Assembly: GCF_014171475.1 (NCBI RefSeq) | Contig: NZ_CP048817.1 | Coordinates: 4,928,501-4,992,500 of the forward strand | Direction of reading: 5' to 3' | Origin: Sphingomonas sp. So64.6b | GTDB lineage: Bacteria; Pseudomonadota; Alphaproteobacteria; Sphingomonadales; Sphingomonadaceae | DNA length: 64,000 nt | Shown: one piece after another, positions 1 to 8,094 of the stretch | How positions within the stretch are numbered: the stretch's first letter is position 1 | How the letters are laid out: every line of letters begins with the position of its first letter | The notes under the pieces: generated by a model | Databases searched by the model: none | What the model was told of the DNA's origin: nothing | What the model saw: only the letters and a program-made list of their open reading frames with translations | Program-made: the position numbers and the translations under genes

Positions 1-873
1 GATCACGGTCGGCTTGCCGCTGAGATAGGTGTTGGAGCCATAGTCCTGTGCACCGAGTTCGACCCGGGCGACGTCCGAGACCTTGACCTGGCGGCCATCG
101 GCGTCGGTGCGGATCACCACATCGGCGAACTGCTTGGGGTCGGTCAGGCGGCCTTGCGTCTCGACATTGAGCTGGAAGGCGTTGCCGGTGGCATAGGGGG
201 GCTGCCCAAGCGTGCCGGCGGCGACCTGGACGTTCTGCGCACGAAGCGCGGCGACGATCTCGCCCGCGGTCAGGTCAAGCGCGGAGGCACGACCGGGGTC
301 GATCCATACGCGCATCGAATAATCGCGGCTGCCGAACAGCTGCACGTCGCCGACGCCGTCGATCCGGCTCAACCGGTCGCGCACCTGAGTCAGCGCATAG
401 TTGGAGATATAACCGCGATCGAGCGAATCGTCGGGCGAGACCAGATTAACCACCATCAGGAAGTCGGGCGAGGTCTTGCGCGTGACGACGCCGAGGCGCT
501 GCACGTCTTCGGGCAGGCGCGGCACGGCGACTGCGACGCGGTTCTGTACCAGCACCTGAGCGGCATCCAGATCGGTGCCGATCTTGAACGTGACGGTGAT
601 GACCAGCTTGCCGTCACCGGTCGATTGCGACGACTGGTACAGCATGTTGTCGACGCCGTTGATCTCCTGCTCGATCGGCGCGGCGACCGTCTCGGCCACC
701 GTCTCGGCGCTCGCGCCGGGATAGACCGCGCTGACCGTCACGGTCGGCGGCACGATGTCGGGATATTGCGACACCGGCAGGCTGAGATAGGCAATCGCGC
801 CCACCAGAGTGATGACGACGGCGATCACCGCGGCGAAGATCGGCCGCGTGATGAAGAAGCGCGAGAAGCGCAT
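1..873 (-). CDS. RND efflux permease (AcrB/MexB family), N-terminal part
   Basis: The reading frame starts at ATG 873 and runs off the left edge, so only about the first 291 residues are present. It begins MRFSRFFITRPIFAAVIA, the typical first transmembrane helix of HAE1-type tripartite drug pumps, followed by the periplasmic porter segment with YPDIVPPTV, the GVDNMLYQSS stretch and the VQNRVAVAVPRLP stretch of AcrB-like proteins. Such proteins are proton-driven inner-membrane pumps working with a membrane fusion protein and an outer-membrane channel. The fusion protein gene lies 122 bp upstream in the same direction, with a palindromic repeat between. Which substrates are exported cannot be read from this part. 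Confidence 0.93.
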   Translation of the reverse strand, partial: MRFSRFFITRPIFAAVIAVVITLVGAIAYLSLPVSQYPDIVPPTVTVSAVYPGASAETVAETVAAPIEQEINGVDNMLYQSSQSTGDGKLVITVTFKIGTDLDAAQVLVQNRVAVAVPRLPEDVQRLGVVTRKTSPDFLMVVNLVSPDDSLDRGYISNYALTQVRDRLSRIDGVGDVQLFGSRDYSMRVWIDPGRASALDLTAGEIVAALRAQNVQVAAGTLGQPPYATGNAFQLNVETQGRLTDPKQFADVVIRTDADGRQVKVSDVARVELGAQDYGSNTYLSGKPTVI

Positions 874-920
874 AGGACTGTCCTCGAAAGAAGGAGTTAG
901 TGCGTCGAGCTGATAAAAGC

Positions 921-989
921 CCCGTTCGCCCTGAGCCTGTCGAAGGGCACCCGCAGCGCGTGGGCTTCGACAGGCTCAGGGCGAACGGG
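921..989. repeat. Perfect 25-bp inverted repeat (sphingomonad-type interspersed palindrome)
   Basis: The arms at 921-945 and 965-989 are perfectly complementary over 25 bp, with a 19-bp loop; the core reads CGCCCTGAGCCTGTCGAAG. From general knowledge, very similar sequences recur between genes in many sphingomonad genomes, so this is probably a dispersed REP-like element. It sits between the fusion protein gene and the RND permease gene, where an RNA hairpin could weaken read-through or stabilise the upstream message. No T-run follows, so it is not a typical intrinsic terminator. Confidence 0.85.
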
Positions 990-995
990 CGGTAT

Positions 996-2267
996 TCAGC
1001 GTCCGCCCAAAGTCGCCTCGCCGGCCACCGGCAACGATACCTGGGGCGCCGGCGCCTGTGCCTGACCGCTGATCTTGCCGAGACGCGGCGCGACCTTGGA
1101 ACCGGGCATCGCCATCTGGATCCCGGCGATTATCACCCGGTCCTTGGGCGTCAGGCCCGACCGGATGATGCGCAGGCCGTCGACCACCGGACCCAGCGTC
1201 ACCGGCTTGGCGACCACCTGATTCTGCGCATCGACCGTCATCACCACCTTGCGCACCTGATCGGTCTGGATCGCGGCGTCGGGCACGAGCAGCGCATTCG
1301 CCGTACCGCTGCTGGCGAGGCGCATATTGCCGAACATGCCGGGCGTCAGGAAGTAGTTCGGATTGCTCAGCACCGCTCGGCCGCGGATCGTGCCGGAGCG
1401 CTGGTCGAGGCCATTGTCGGTAAAGTCGAGCTTGCCCTTCCAGCGATGCTCGCTCTCATCCTGCAACTGGATCTCGACCGCCGCCGCTTCCGCGCCGGGC
1501 TGCCGTTCGCGCTGCGTCTTCAGATACAATGCTTCCGATCCGTCAAAGCTAAAATAGATCGGATCGAGCGCATTGATCGTGGTCAGCACCGTGCCGCCAG
1601 TGCCTTCGCCGCCCGCCACCTGGTTGCCGGCATCGACCTTGCGGTCGGAGATCCGCCCGCTGATCGGTGCGCGTACCTGAGTGAACTCGACGTCGAGAGC
1701 GCGGGCGCGGACCCGGGCATTGGCAGCGGCGAGGGCAGCGCTTGCCGCCTGCACCTTGGCACGCAGCGAATCGACTTCACCGGCGGAGATCGCCTCGTCG
1801 TCGATCAGCTGAGTCGCGCGGCCCAGATCGGTCCGCGCCAGTGCAAGGGCGCTCGATGCGCTCGCCGCATTGGCGCGCGCCTCGGCCAGCGCCGCCGCGA
1901 ACGGCCGCGCATCGATGGTGAAGAGCAACTGGCCCTTGCGCACGATCTCGCCATCGCGAAAATGGATGCCGGTCACTTCGCCCGCGACGCGCGGACGGAT
2001 CTCGACCGACCGGCTCGGCGCGAAGCGGCCGACATAATCGTCCCATTCGCTGACTTGCCGAACCAGGGGTGCCGCAACAGTGACGGCGGCGGGGGGTGGC
2101 ACCGCCGCCACTGCCGGGGACTGGTCGGCAAGCTTTGCGCCAGCCGCGCCGACCAAGGCGAGAGGGATGAGAATCAGCGCGCCACGCTGCCAGCCGGGCA
2201 AGCGGGCGAAGCCGTCGCGCAACGGTCGAACCGGCGAGCTGTTCTCGGCTTCGATAGGGGTAATCAT
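996..2267 (-). CDS. RND efflux membrane fusion protein (HlyD/AcrA family)
   Basis: This 423-residue protein is the periplasmic adaptor linking an RND pump to its outer-membrane channel. It has an N-terminal membrane anchor (about residues 20-45) without a lipobox cysteine. The first half-lipoyl motif contains RPRVAGEVTGIHFRDGE, an alanine-rich alpha-helical hairpin follows, and the second lipoyl half reads VRAPISGRISDRKVDAGNQV. A beta-barrel and membrane-proximal domain finish the chain. ATG 2267 was chosen; a GTG at 2273 would overlap the upstream stop as GTGA and is equally plausible. The RND permease gene follows, so the two probably form one pump. Confidence 0.93.
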   Translation of the reverse strand: MITPIEAENSSPVRPLRDGFARLPGWQRGALILIPLALVGAAGAKLADQSPAVAAVPPPAAVTVAAPLVRQVSEWDDYVGRFAPSRSVEIRPRVAGEVTGIHFRDGEIVRKGQLLFTIDARPFAAALAEARANAASASSALALARTDLGRATQLIDDEAISAGEVDSLRAKVQAASAALAAANARVRARALDVEFTQVRAPISGRISDRKVDAGNQVAGGEGTGGTVLTTINALDPIYFSFDGSEALYLKTQRERQPGAEAAAVEIQLQDESEHRWKGKLDFTDNGLDQRSGTIRGRAVLSNPNYFLTPGMFGNMRLASSGTANALLVPDAAIQTDQVRKVVMTVDAQNQVVAKPVTLGPVVDGLRIIRSGLTPKDRVIIAGIQMAMPGSKVAPRLGKISGQAQAPAPQVSLPVAGEATLGGR

Positions 2268-2269
2268 GT

Positions 2270-2680
2270 TCACGCGGCGATCCTCCAGGCGAGCTGGCCG
2301 ACCTGTCCGCCGGTCACGCTTGCCACTAATGTTTCGGCCTGGCCCATGCTGAACCCGGCATTCAGGAAATTGGCGACCTCGGACGCGGGCAGCGCATAAC
2401 CGCGCTTCCATGCATGCACGGCGAGCCGGCGCAGCGTTTCAAGCTTCGGTTCGGCGAGCTTCGACGTGGTGCCGAGGCCGAACAGGCCGCCCAGCGCACG
2501 CGAGACTCGGCTCGGTTCGGACAGGCTGCTGATCCGGTCGCGCTTGGCCAGCGCGATGACGCTCCATTCCAGCGCCGAGAAGCCGGCGGGTGCGGTCATG
2601 TCGCGGCGCGCGTCCGTATGGGCCGCCGAACGGGCGGTCATCGGTGCGGCGGTCATGTTGTTGATGTCCAGATAGGCCAT
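2270..2680 (-). CDS. Small hypothetical protein heading the efflux operon
   Basis: This is a 136-residue soluble protein that I do not recognise. It starts at ATG 2680 (MAYLDINNMTAAP). The first 40 residues look disordered; the C-terminal part (KLETLRRLAVHAWKRG, then ASEVANFLNAGFSMGQAETL) looks helical. The gene ends two bases before the ATG of the fusion protein gene, so it is co-transcribed with the efflux genes and possibly translationally coupled to them. The promoter with a TetR-type operator lies about 240 bp upstream. A function cannot be assigned; a link to the pump is only suggested by position. Confidence 0.7.
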   Translation of the reverse strand: MAYLDINNMTAAPMTARSAAHTDARRDMTAPAGFSALEWSVIALAKRDRISSLSEPSRVSRALGGLFGLGTTSKLAEPKLETLRRLAVHAWKRGYALPASEVANFLNAGFSMGQAETLVASVTGGQVGQLAWRIAA

Positions 2681-2916
2681 TGGAAATCCCCTTGGATGAT
2701 GGCCGCACGGCGCCGTCCGCGAACGCGCATCGTTCGCGCCGGACTGGCCGTGGGGCATGTTCAAACGCTCACGGAAACGCCGCTAAGGGGGTGCCGCAAT
2801 CGCTCGCTGGAATTGGTGAAATGCGAATGGCCGAAACCAGACGCGGTCGAATCAGGTGTTCGTCATCAGGGGTTCTCCCGTGCCGATCGTCGGGCTCACC
2901 GGAGAGTCCAACTTCA

Positions 2917-2955
2917 ATACCAAGCGGTATATAACTTTGTGTTGCGCTGCGTCAA
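2917..2955 (-). promoter_or_regulatory. Efflux-operon promoter with TetR-type operator
   Basis: Reading leftward, TTGACG (2955-2950) and TATATA (2933-2928) form a good sigma-70 promoter with a 16-bp spacer. The near-palindrome ATACCAAGCGGTAT (2917-2930) overlaps the -10 box and has the same half-sites, ATACC and GGTAT, as the perfect palindrome at the tetR start. Repressor binding here would block transcription of the three efflux genes. The region 2681-2987 (307 bp) shows no convincing gene; apart from this promoter it seems to be a leader of about 240 nt. Confidence 0.7.
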
Positions 2956-2987
2956 CAGCTTTGTGTACCGCTGAGTATAATTATTTT

Positions 2988-3605
2988 CTAGCGGGTTGGC
3001 CAGATGGCGAGACTGGTATCGACGAGCTGCTGCAACTGGGTGCAGGACGCCCCCGATCCGGCCTGAACCGACAGGCCCTGAAGCAGGGCGTAGAGATAAC
3101 GCGCGAGCGCGTCGGGTTCGAGAGTCTCGGGCAGATCGCCCTCGGTCTTGGCACGCTCGAATCGCGCGATCAGCGCGGCTTCCGACGATGCGCGTCGCGC
3201 GATGACGTCCGCCTTGATCGATTCGGCCTCGGGACCGCCGCACGACACGGAACTGATCACGCCGAGACATCCTTTCGGATCGCACGAACTCATCTGCATC
3301 TCGAGCGCGCCGACCAGGAAGCGTTCTGCAACGCCCCGTGCGGTCGGCGCGTCGAGCGCGGCAACGGTATAGGCAAGTTTTTCGCGCTCATAGAGATCGA
3401 GCGCCTTGTGGAACAACGCTTCCTTGTTGCCGAACGCGGCGTAGAGGCTGGGCTTGGTGATGCCCATCTCCGCGGTCAGCTCCGCCATCGACGCACTTTC
3501 ATACCCGTTACGCCAAAATACGCGCAACGCGGCGGCGAGCGCCTCCTCGGTGCAAAATTCCCGAGGTCGGCCCTTTACGGGCGGAGGGGCGAGAGTCTGT
3601 TCCAT
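2988..3605 (-). CDS. TetR/AcrR family repressor
   Basis: This 205-residue one-component regulator has an N-terminal helix-turn-helix (about residues 18-62, including FWRNGYESASMAELTAEMGI and KPSLYAAFGNKEALF) and a C-terminal ligand domain containing the CDPKGCLG segment seen in many alphaproteobacterial TetR proteins. It lies upstream of, and in the same direction as, the small protein-MFP-RND operon. Operators with the same half-sites occur at its own start and at the efflux promoter. The likely role is autorepression and repression of the pump, relieved by a pump substrate. The start codon sits inside its own operator, which fits a leaderless or nearly leaderless message. Confidence 0.9.
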   Translation of the reverse strand: MEQTLAPPPVKGRPREFCTEEALAAALRVFWRNGYESASMAELTAEMGITKPSLYAAFGNKEALFHKALDLYEREKLAYTVAALDAPTARGVAERFLVGALEMQMSSCDPKGCLGVISSVSCGGPEAESIKADVIARRASSEAALIARFERAKTEGDLPETLEPDALARYLYALLQGLSVQAGSGASCTQLQQLVDTSLAIWPTR

Positions 3606-3642
3606 ACCGATCGGTATATAGTGTGTTTGCGCTGGACGTCCA
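3604..3642 (-). promoter_or_regulatory. tetR promoter and perfect palindromic operator
   Basis: The perfect 14-bp palindrome ATACCGATCGGTAT (3604-3617) overlaps the tetR start codon (3605-3603) and the -10 box TATATA (3620-3615, minus strand). A weak -35, TGGACG, lies at 3642-3637 with a 16-bp spacer. A transcript starting about 7 nt after the -10 box would begin only a few bases before the ATG. The half-sites match those at 2917-2930. Confidence 0.7.
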
Positions 3643-3663
3643 GTACCTTAGCGAGCGTACGAA

Positions 3664-4242
3664 TCAAGCGGCAAGCGCGGCGATTTCGCCCTGTGCGGCG
3701 GCGATTGCCGTGGTGCGGCCCTCGGGACTGGTTGCAACGCCTTCGGCGACGATGAACTCGGGCACGATACCGATGAATCCAAACACCGAAGCAAGATAGG
3801 ATTCGAGATGCTCGAACGACGCGGCGGGCGAGTCCGCTCCATAGAAATTACCGCGCGACACGGCGACGATGACACGCTTGCCGGTCACCAGGCCTTGCAC
3901 GCCCTCGGGGCCATAGCTGAACGTCTTGCCCGCGATCAGGATACGGTCGAGCCATGCCTTGAGCTGGCTGGGGATGGTAAAATTATACATCGGTGCGCCG
4001 ATCACGACCACATCGGCGGCGATGAATTCTTCCAGCACGTCGGTACTCGCGAGCGCAGCTTCCGAGGTGTCCGCCGGCAGCGACGCGAGGTCGACATGGG
4101 TCAGCGGTTCGGCTGCGAGGTCACGGCGACTCATTTCGAGCGAGGGTGTCGCCGCAACCAGTCGCTGCACGACCCCAGCCGACAGAATGCGGCTGACCGA
4201 ATTGTCGCCGAGGATGCTCGAATCGATATGGAGAAGCTTCAT
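3664..4242 (-). CDS. azoR: FMN-dependent NADH-azoreductase
   Basis: This 192-residue flavodoxin-fold oxidoreductase reduces azo compounds and quinones with NAD(P)H. The N-terminus [18 protein letters not shown] is the FMN phosphate-binding loop of the AzoR family. The segment [18 protein letters not shown] and the later SRGNFYG segment line the flavin site. Length is typical (about 200 residues). It is divergent from the HxlR-type regulator gene at 4320, an arrangement common for redox-responsive control of quinone or azo reductases. It may contribute to detoxification alongside the neighbouring pump. Confidence 0.92.
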   Translation of the reverse strand: MKLLHIDSSILGDNSVSRILSAGVVQRLVAATPSLEMSRRDLAAEPLTHVDLASLPADTSEAALASTDVLEEFIAADVVVIGAPMYNFTIPSQLKAWLDRILIAGKTFSYGPEGVQGLVTGKRVIVAVSRGNFYGADSPAASFEHLESYLASVFGFIGIVPEFIVAEGVATSPEGRTTAIAAAQGEIAALAA

Positions 4243-4319
4243 ATTCCGTCCTTTAGGTATATATGAGTAACTGAGGCGGGATATGTGACCTGCCGGGAGC
4301 GCCGCAAGGAGGCACTATT

Positions 4320-4718
4320 TTGTCACTCGGGCACATCGCTGTAACCTTGCCGGGGCATGACGAGCAGAAAGCGAGCTGCCGTTCGGTCGCACCGGTGCTT
4401 GCGCGCGTCGGTGACAAATGGAGCATCCTGACCATCATGATCCTGGCGCGCGACGGATCGCGGCGGTTCAACGAACTGAAGCGGGAGATCGACGGCATTT
4501 CGCAACGCATGCTGACGCTCACGCTGCGTGGGCTGGAGCGCGATGGTCTGGTGACGCGTACGGTGTTCCCGACCGTGCCGCCGCGGGTCGACTACGAACT
4601 CACCGAACTGGGATGTTCGTTGTGCGAACCCGTGGTCAGCCTCGGGCAATGGGCGATGCGCCACCTCGACCAGATCGAGATCGCCCGACAAGCTTACGAT
4701 CTGCGCCACGAAGCTTAG
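4320..4718 (+). CDS. HxlR family transcriptional regulator
   Basis: This 132-residue winged-helix protein has [20 protein letters not shown], the family signature with a cysteine near the start (Cys20), the recognition region [20 protein letters not shown], and the wing YELTELG. HxlR proteins often sense electrophiles or oxidants through that N-terminal cysteine. The start is TTG at 4320; a full AAGGAGG ribosome-binding site lies at 4306-4312 with a 7-nt spacer and decides this start. The gene is divergent from azoR, its probable target. Confidence 0.9.
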   Translation: MSLGHIAVTLPGHDEQKASCRSVAPVLARVGDKWSILTIMILARDGSRRFNELKREIDGISQRMLTLTLRGLERDGLVTRTVFPTVPPRVDYELTELGCSLCEPVVSLGQWAMRHLDQIEIARQAYDLRHEA

Positions 4719-4820
4719 CGATACCGCGGCGCCCGGCGATAGCGGCGGCGATAGCACAAATTCCCGGCAACCCAATGGGCGCCGGCTGCCGGTTTGCGCC
4801 CGCGCTGTTCCGCGCTGCCA

Positions 4821-4846
4821 ATTTTCTATTGGATTCTATAGAAAAT
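4821..4846. promoter_or_regulatory. AT-rich palindrome upstream of the oxygenase pair
   Basis: The arms ATTTTCTAT (4821-4829) and ATAGAAAAT (4838-4846) are perfectly complementary; inside lies the palindrome TTCTATAGAA (4834-4843). The AT-rich patch stands out against GC-rich surroundings and lies about 110 bp before the first oxygenase gene. It is a candidate promoter or operator, possibly for the nearby GntR protein; no binding evidence is available. Confidence 0.4.
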
Positions 4847-4953
4847 AGATATAAATTGGCAAAACAGATCGAATAACGAGATAATTGCAAACGCCGATCG
4901 GGGCCGTGCGACGATCGCCCGGCTTGCCCGGTGGCTTATCATTAGGAGAAACC

Positions 4954-5775
4954 ATGGCGACCCGACCGCATACCGAACCCCGCATCGATTCACGCGGCCG
5001 CGACTTCGCATGGCAAGATATTCCCGCCGATCGGACTTTGCGTCGGCTCGATCATGAGCAAGCGGCGGCATTTGATCGCGATGGTTTCGTGCTGATCCGG
5101 GACGCCTTCACACCGGACGAGATCGCAGCGGTGATCGCAACGATCGATCCGATCGAAGAGGCCTATGAGCGTTATGTCTCGGAACAGATGGGCGGGCAGT
5201 TTCGGCTCACCTCTTCCGGCACGATCACTTTTGCCGCGCATCTCGTGACCAAGTCGGACGTCTTGCGCAGCTTTGCCGCCCATCCGGCCATTCGCGACCT
5301 TTGCCGCGATCTCGCGGGCGATCGCGTGCGCCTCTATTGGGATCAGTCGGTCTACAAGAAGACGGGCAAGGCGCAGGAATTCCCCTGGCACCAGGATAAT
5401 GGCTATACCTTTATCGAGCCGCAGCAATATCTGACATTCTGGATTCCGCTGGTCGATGTCGATGTGGACAATGGCTGCCCCTGGATCGCGCCCGGCAAGC
5501 ACCGGCTCGGCACGCTTGAGCATTGGCAAACGCCGATCGGCCTGAAGTGCCTGGAGGAAGCGGAAGATGCCGTGGCGGTGCCGGCAAAGGCCGGCGACAT
5601 CATCCTGTTTTCATCGCTGGCGCCGCACCGGACCGGACCCAATCTGAAACAGGGCACGGTTCGCAAAGCCTATATCCTGCAATATGCGCCGGACGGTGCT
5701 CATGCCCTTGCTGCGGACGGATCGACCGTGGCGCAGGACGATCCGGCGCGGCAATTTCTCATTGTGGACGAATGA
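4954..5775 (+). CDS. Phytanoyl-CoA dioxygenase (PhyH) family protein 1
   Basis: This is a 273-residue Fe(II)/2-oxoglutarate-dependent oxygenase of the PhyH family. The facial triad is visible: His146 and Asp148 in WHQDNGYTF and His225 in APHRTGPN; Arg237 is placed to bind 2-oxoglutarate. Family members hydroxylate diverse small molecules, not only acyl-CoAs. ATG 4954 was chosen because AGGAGA lies at 4944-4949; an upstream ATG at 4885 lacks this. The next gene, a paralogue in the same family, starts one base after this stop. The substrate is unknown; the neighbouring glycoside transporter and GH5 enzyme suggest a glycosylated or terpenoid compound. Confidence 0.88.
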   Translation: MATRPHTEPRIDSRGRDFAWQDIPADRTLRRLDHEQAAAFDRDGFVLIRDAFTPDEIAAVIATIDPIEEAYERYVSEQMGGQFRLTSSGTITFAAHLVTKSDVLRSFAAHPAIRDLCRDLAGDRVRLYWDQSVYKKTGKAQEFPWHQDNGYTFIEPQQYLTFWIPLVDVDVDNGCPWIAPGKHRLGTLEHWQTPIGLKCLEEAEDAVAVPAKAGDIILFSSLAPHRTGPNLKQGTVRKAYILQYAPDGAHALAADGSTVAQDDPARQFLIVDE

Positions 5776-5776
5776 C

Positions 5777-6634
5777 GTGCATGATGGCGTGGATCCCACG
5801 GACCTGAAAGCGACGTTCGACCGCGATGGTTTCGTCGTCCTGCGCGGCCTGATCGATCGGCGCGATCTTGCGGGATATGCCGCGGCGGTGGATCGGGCGG
5901 TGGCGGTGCGCAAGTCGGCCGATCACCGCCGGCTGGAAGAGAAGAGCCGCTACGAACAATCCTTCCTGCAATGCCAGTATATCTGGGAGGATTTCCCGGA
6001 GGTGCGCGCGCTGACCTTTCATCCTGCGGTCTGCGAAGTGGCGGCCCGGCTGGTCGGCGCCGACCGGCTGCGGCTGTGGCACGATCAGGCGCTGTACAAG
6101 GAACCGGGCGGGCTGCCGACCCAGGCGCATCAGGATCATCCTTATTGGCCGATCGCCGAACTCAGGACGGTGACCGCCTGGATTCCATTCGTCGAAGCGG
6201 ACGAAGCGACCGGGTGCATGGGTTATGTGCCGGGTTCGCACCGCGATGCGCCGCGCTATGTCGACATCTTTCGCGGCGGTGAAGATGCCGCATCGAACGT
6301 CGCGGATCAGGCGCGCTTCGTGCCGGCCTCGCCCGGTGATGTGATTTTCCATCACGGGTTGACCATGCACATGGCGATGGGCAATCGTTCGAATGCGATG
6401 CGGCGCGTCTATACCGCGATCTATTTCGCCGATGGTTGCACGCGCGACGCCGGCGAGATGCGTCACCCCTCGGTCGATCGTTGCGGCATAAAGCCGGGCG
6501 CGGCGATCGACGGTGCGGCAACCCCGGTCGCCTGGCCGATCGTGGATCACCCGGTTCCCGAACCGTGGCCGCAGATCGACGACGAACGTTTCCGTCGCGG
6601 CGTACAGCTCGGCATCATCCCCAGTCTTCCGTAA
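5777..6634 (+). CDS. Phytanoyl-CoA dioxygenase (PhyH) family protein 2
   Basis: This 285-residue second PhyH-type Fe(II)/2-oxoglutarate oxygenase directly follows the first with a 1-bp gap, starting with GTG 5777. Metal ligands are His118 and Asp120 (QAHQDHPYW) and a C-terminal His in the FHHGLTMHMAMG segment (His193 or His198); Arg209 or Arg210 is a likely cosubstrate ligand. The pair may perform successive oxidations or form a hetero-oligomer; this is inference. An upstream ATG at 5684 would overlap the preceding gene by 92 bp and is less likely. Confidence 0.87.
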   Translation: MHDGVDPTDLKATFDRDGFVVLRGLIDRRDLAGYAAAVDRAVAVRKSADHRRLEEKSRYEQSFLQCQYIWEDFPEVRALTFHPAVCEVAARLVGADRLRLWHDQALYKEPGGLPTQAHQDHPYWPIAELRTVTAWIPFVEADEATGCMGYVPGSHRDAPRYVDIFRGGEDAASNVADQARFVPASPGDVIFHHGLTMHMAMGNRSNAMRRVYTAIYFADGCTRDAGEMRHPSVDRCGIKPGAAIDGAATPVAWPIVDHPVPEPWPQIDDERFRRGVQLGIIPSLP

Positions 6635-6652
6635 CCGGGAGGGGGCGGGCGA

Positions 6653-8032
6653 TCAGGCTTGCCCGTCCGCTTCGGCCGGCAGCCGCCGTCGATTGGCCAG
6701 CTCCTCGACGATTTCGGCATGCCGGCCGCCACGCAGTGGATAGAAGACCATGGCGACCCCGGCGAGGGTCAGGCCCAGCGCGGGCAGCGCGGTCATCAGG
6801 ATCTTCATATGCGCCAGCGTTTCGGGCGTCTGGACCGTGTTGGCGCGATAGCCGATCTGGTCGAGCAGCCAGCCGAACAGGCCGGCGCCCAACCCGAGCG
6901 CCACCTTGAGGAAGAACTGACCAAGCCCGAAGACGAAGGATTCGGTGCGCCGCCCGGTCCGCCATTCGCCATATTCGACCGTGTCCGGCAGGATCGACCA
7001 GAAGCCCAGCGCCAGGCCCAGCCCGGTCACCTGCATCCACAGGAAGAAGGCGATCGCCATGCCGTTCGAACGGACATCGGTGAGCGAGAACCACAACAGT
7101 CCTACCAGCCCCCAGGCGATTGCCGCGAACCAGGTGTTGCGCTTGCCGATCCAGCGCGAGATCGCCATCCACACCGGCACGATGAGCGGGCCGGATGCCG
7201 CCACGATGCTCAATGCTATGCGCCCGCCGTCTTCGTTGCCGAGGTTGTATTTGAAATAATAGAGGATCGATTTGCCCAGCGCGGTCGAGCAGACCACCCC
7301 GGCGCAAACGCCGGCGAGCAGCGCCCATAAGGCGCGATTGTCGCGCAGCGCCGACCAATATTCGGCGAGGTTCGCCGGTGCGCAATCCTCTTCCGTTTCG
7401 GCGGGCTCGCGCGTGGCGAAGAAGACGATCGGCAGGACGAGCGACGCGATCGCCGCGAAGATCGCCGCCGCGGCGAAGAAGCCGGTGGCCGGATCGCCGC
7501 CACCCAGATGCGCCGCGAGCGGCTGAGTCGATATCGCGACCGTCAGGCCGGCAAGTGTCGCGAAGATGATGCGCAGCCCGGCCATCGACCCGCGTTCGGC
7601 CGAATTGCTGGTCAGCCGCGCCGACATCGCGGTGAAGGGAATCGAGACGACCGTATAGGCAATACGGAAGATGATGTGCGCGGCGAGCATCCACGCCGCG
7701 AGACCCGCGCCTTCGAGTGGTGGCCGGTAATAGAGCAGTAGGAAGGCAATGCCGACGAACGGCGTGCCGAACAGGATATAAGGGCGGTAACGGCCCCAAC
7801 GCGTCCGCGTCCGGTCCGCGATGGCGCCCATCAGCGGATCGATCACCGCGTCGAAAATCGACGCGATCATGTAGATCAGGCCCGCCACGCCCGCTCGCAA
7901 GCCGACCACGTCGGTATAGAAAAACAGCAGGTACAGCGAAACGCTCTGCCAATAGAGATTGAAGGCGAAATCCCCGACGGTAAAGCCGAGCATTCCCTTC
8001 AGGCCGAGTTTCGGCTGCGCTGCCCCAGACAT
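6653..8032 (-). CDS. GPH-type (glycoside/sodium) MFS symporter
   Basis: This 459-residue protein has about 12 hydrophobic segments. It carries the GPH (MFS_2) signature GAIADRTRTRWGRYRPYILF after the second membrane segment and begins like other family members (LGFTVGDFAFNLYWQSVSLYLLFFYTD). Relatives of MelB, XylP and UidB move glycosides, pentosides or hexuronides with a cation. It lies convergent to the oxygenase pair and downstream of the GntR regulator and GH5 genes. A plausible job is uptake of the glycoside hydrolysed by the cytoplasmic GH5 enzyme. Confidence 0.9.
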   Translation of the reverse strand: MSGAAQPKLGLKGMLGFTVGDFAFNLYWQSVSLYLLFFYTDVVGLRAGVAGLIYMIASIFDAVIDPLMGAIADRTRTRWGRYRPYILFGTPFVGIAFLLLYYRPPLEGAGLAAWMLAAHIIFRIAYTVVSIPFTAMSARLTSNSAERGSMAGLRIIFATLAGLTVAISTQPLAAHLGGGDPATGFFAAAAIFAAIASLVLPIVFFATREPAETEEDCAPANLAEYWSALRDNRALWALLAGVCAGVVCSTALGKSILYYFKYNLGNEDGGRIALSIVAASGPLIVPVWMAISRWIGKRNTWFAAIAWGLVGLLWFSLTDVRSNGMAIAFFLWMQVTGLGLALGFWSILPDTVEYGEWRTGRRTESFVFGLGQFFLKVALGLGAGLFGWLLDQIGYRANTVQTPETLAHMKILMTALPALGLTLAGVAMVFYPLRGGRHAEIVEELANRRRLPAEADGQA

Positions 8033-8065
8033 ATCGCTCTCCCGTTATTTTCGGGAAAGTTAGAT

Positions 8066-8094
8066 ATAATTTTAATTTAATTCCAGAAAATTAT
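8066..8094. promoter_or_regulatory. AT-rich inverted repeat upstream of the GPH symporter gene
   Basis: ATAATTTT (8066-8073) and AAAATTAT (8087-8094) are complementary arms in a very AT-rich stretch directly upstream of the symporter gene (start 8032) and overlapping the end of the GntR gene. It is a plausible operator-promoter region for the symporter, with the adjacent GntR protein as the natural candidate regulator. This is inference from position and symmetry only. Confidence 0.4.

Noticed and set aside
900..2399. A 499-codon open frame on the plus strand
   Set aside because: It is antisense to the membrane fusion protein gene and is rich in Arg, His and Asp without recognisable motifs.
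2681..2987. Short open frames in the 307-bp gap upstream of the efflux operon
   Set aside because: They lack ribosome-binding sites and family features, and the region has a clear promoter-operator instead.
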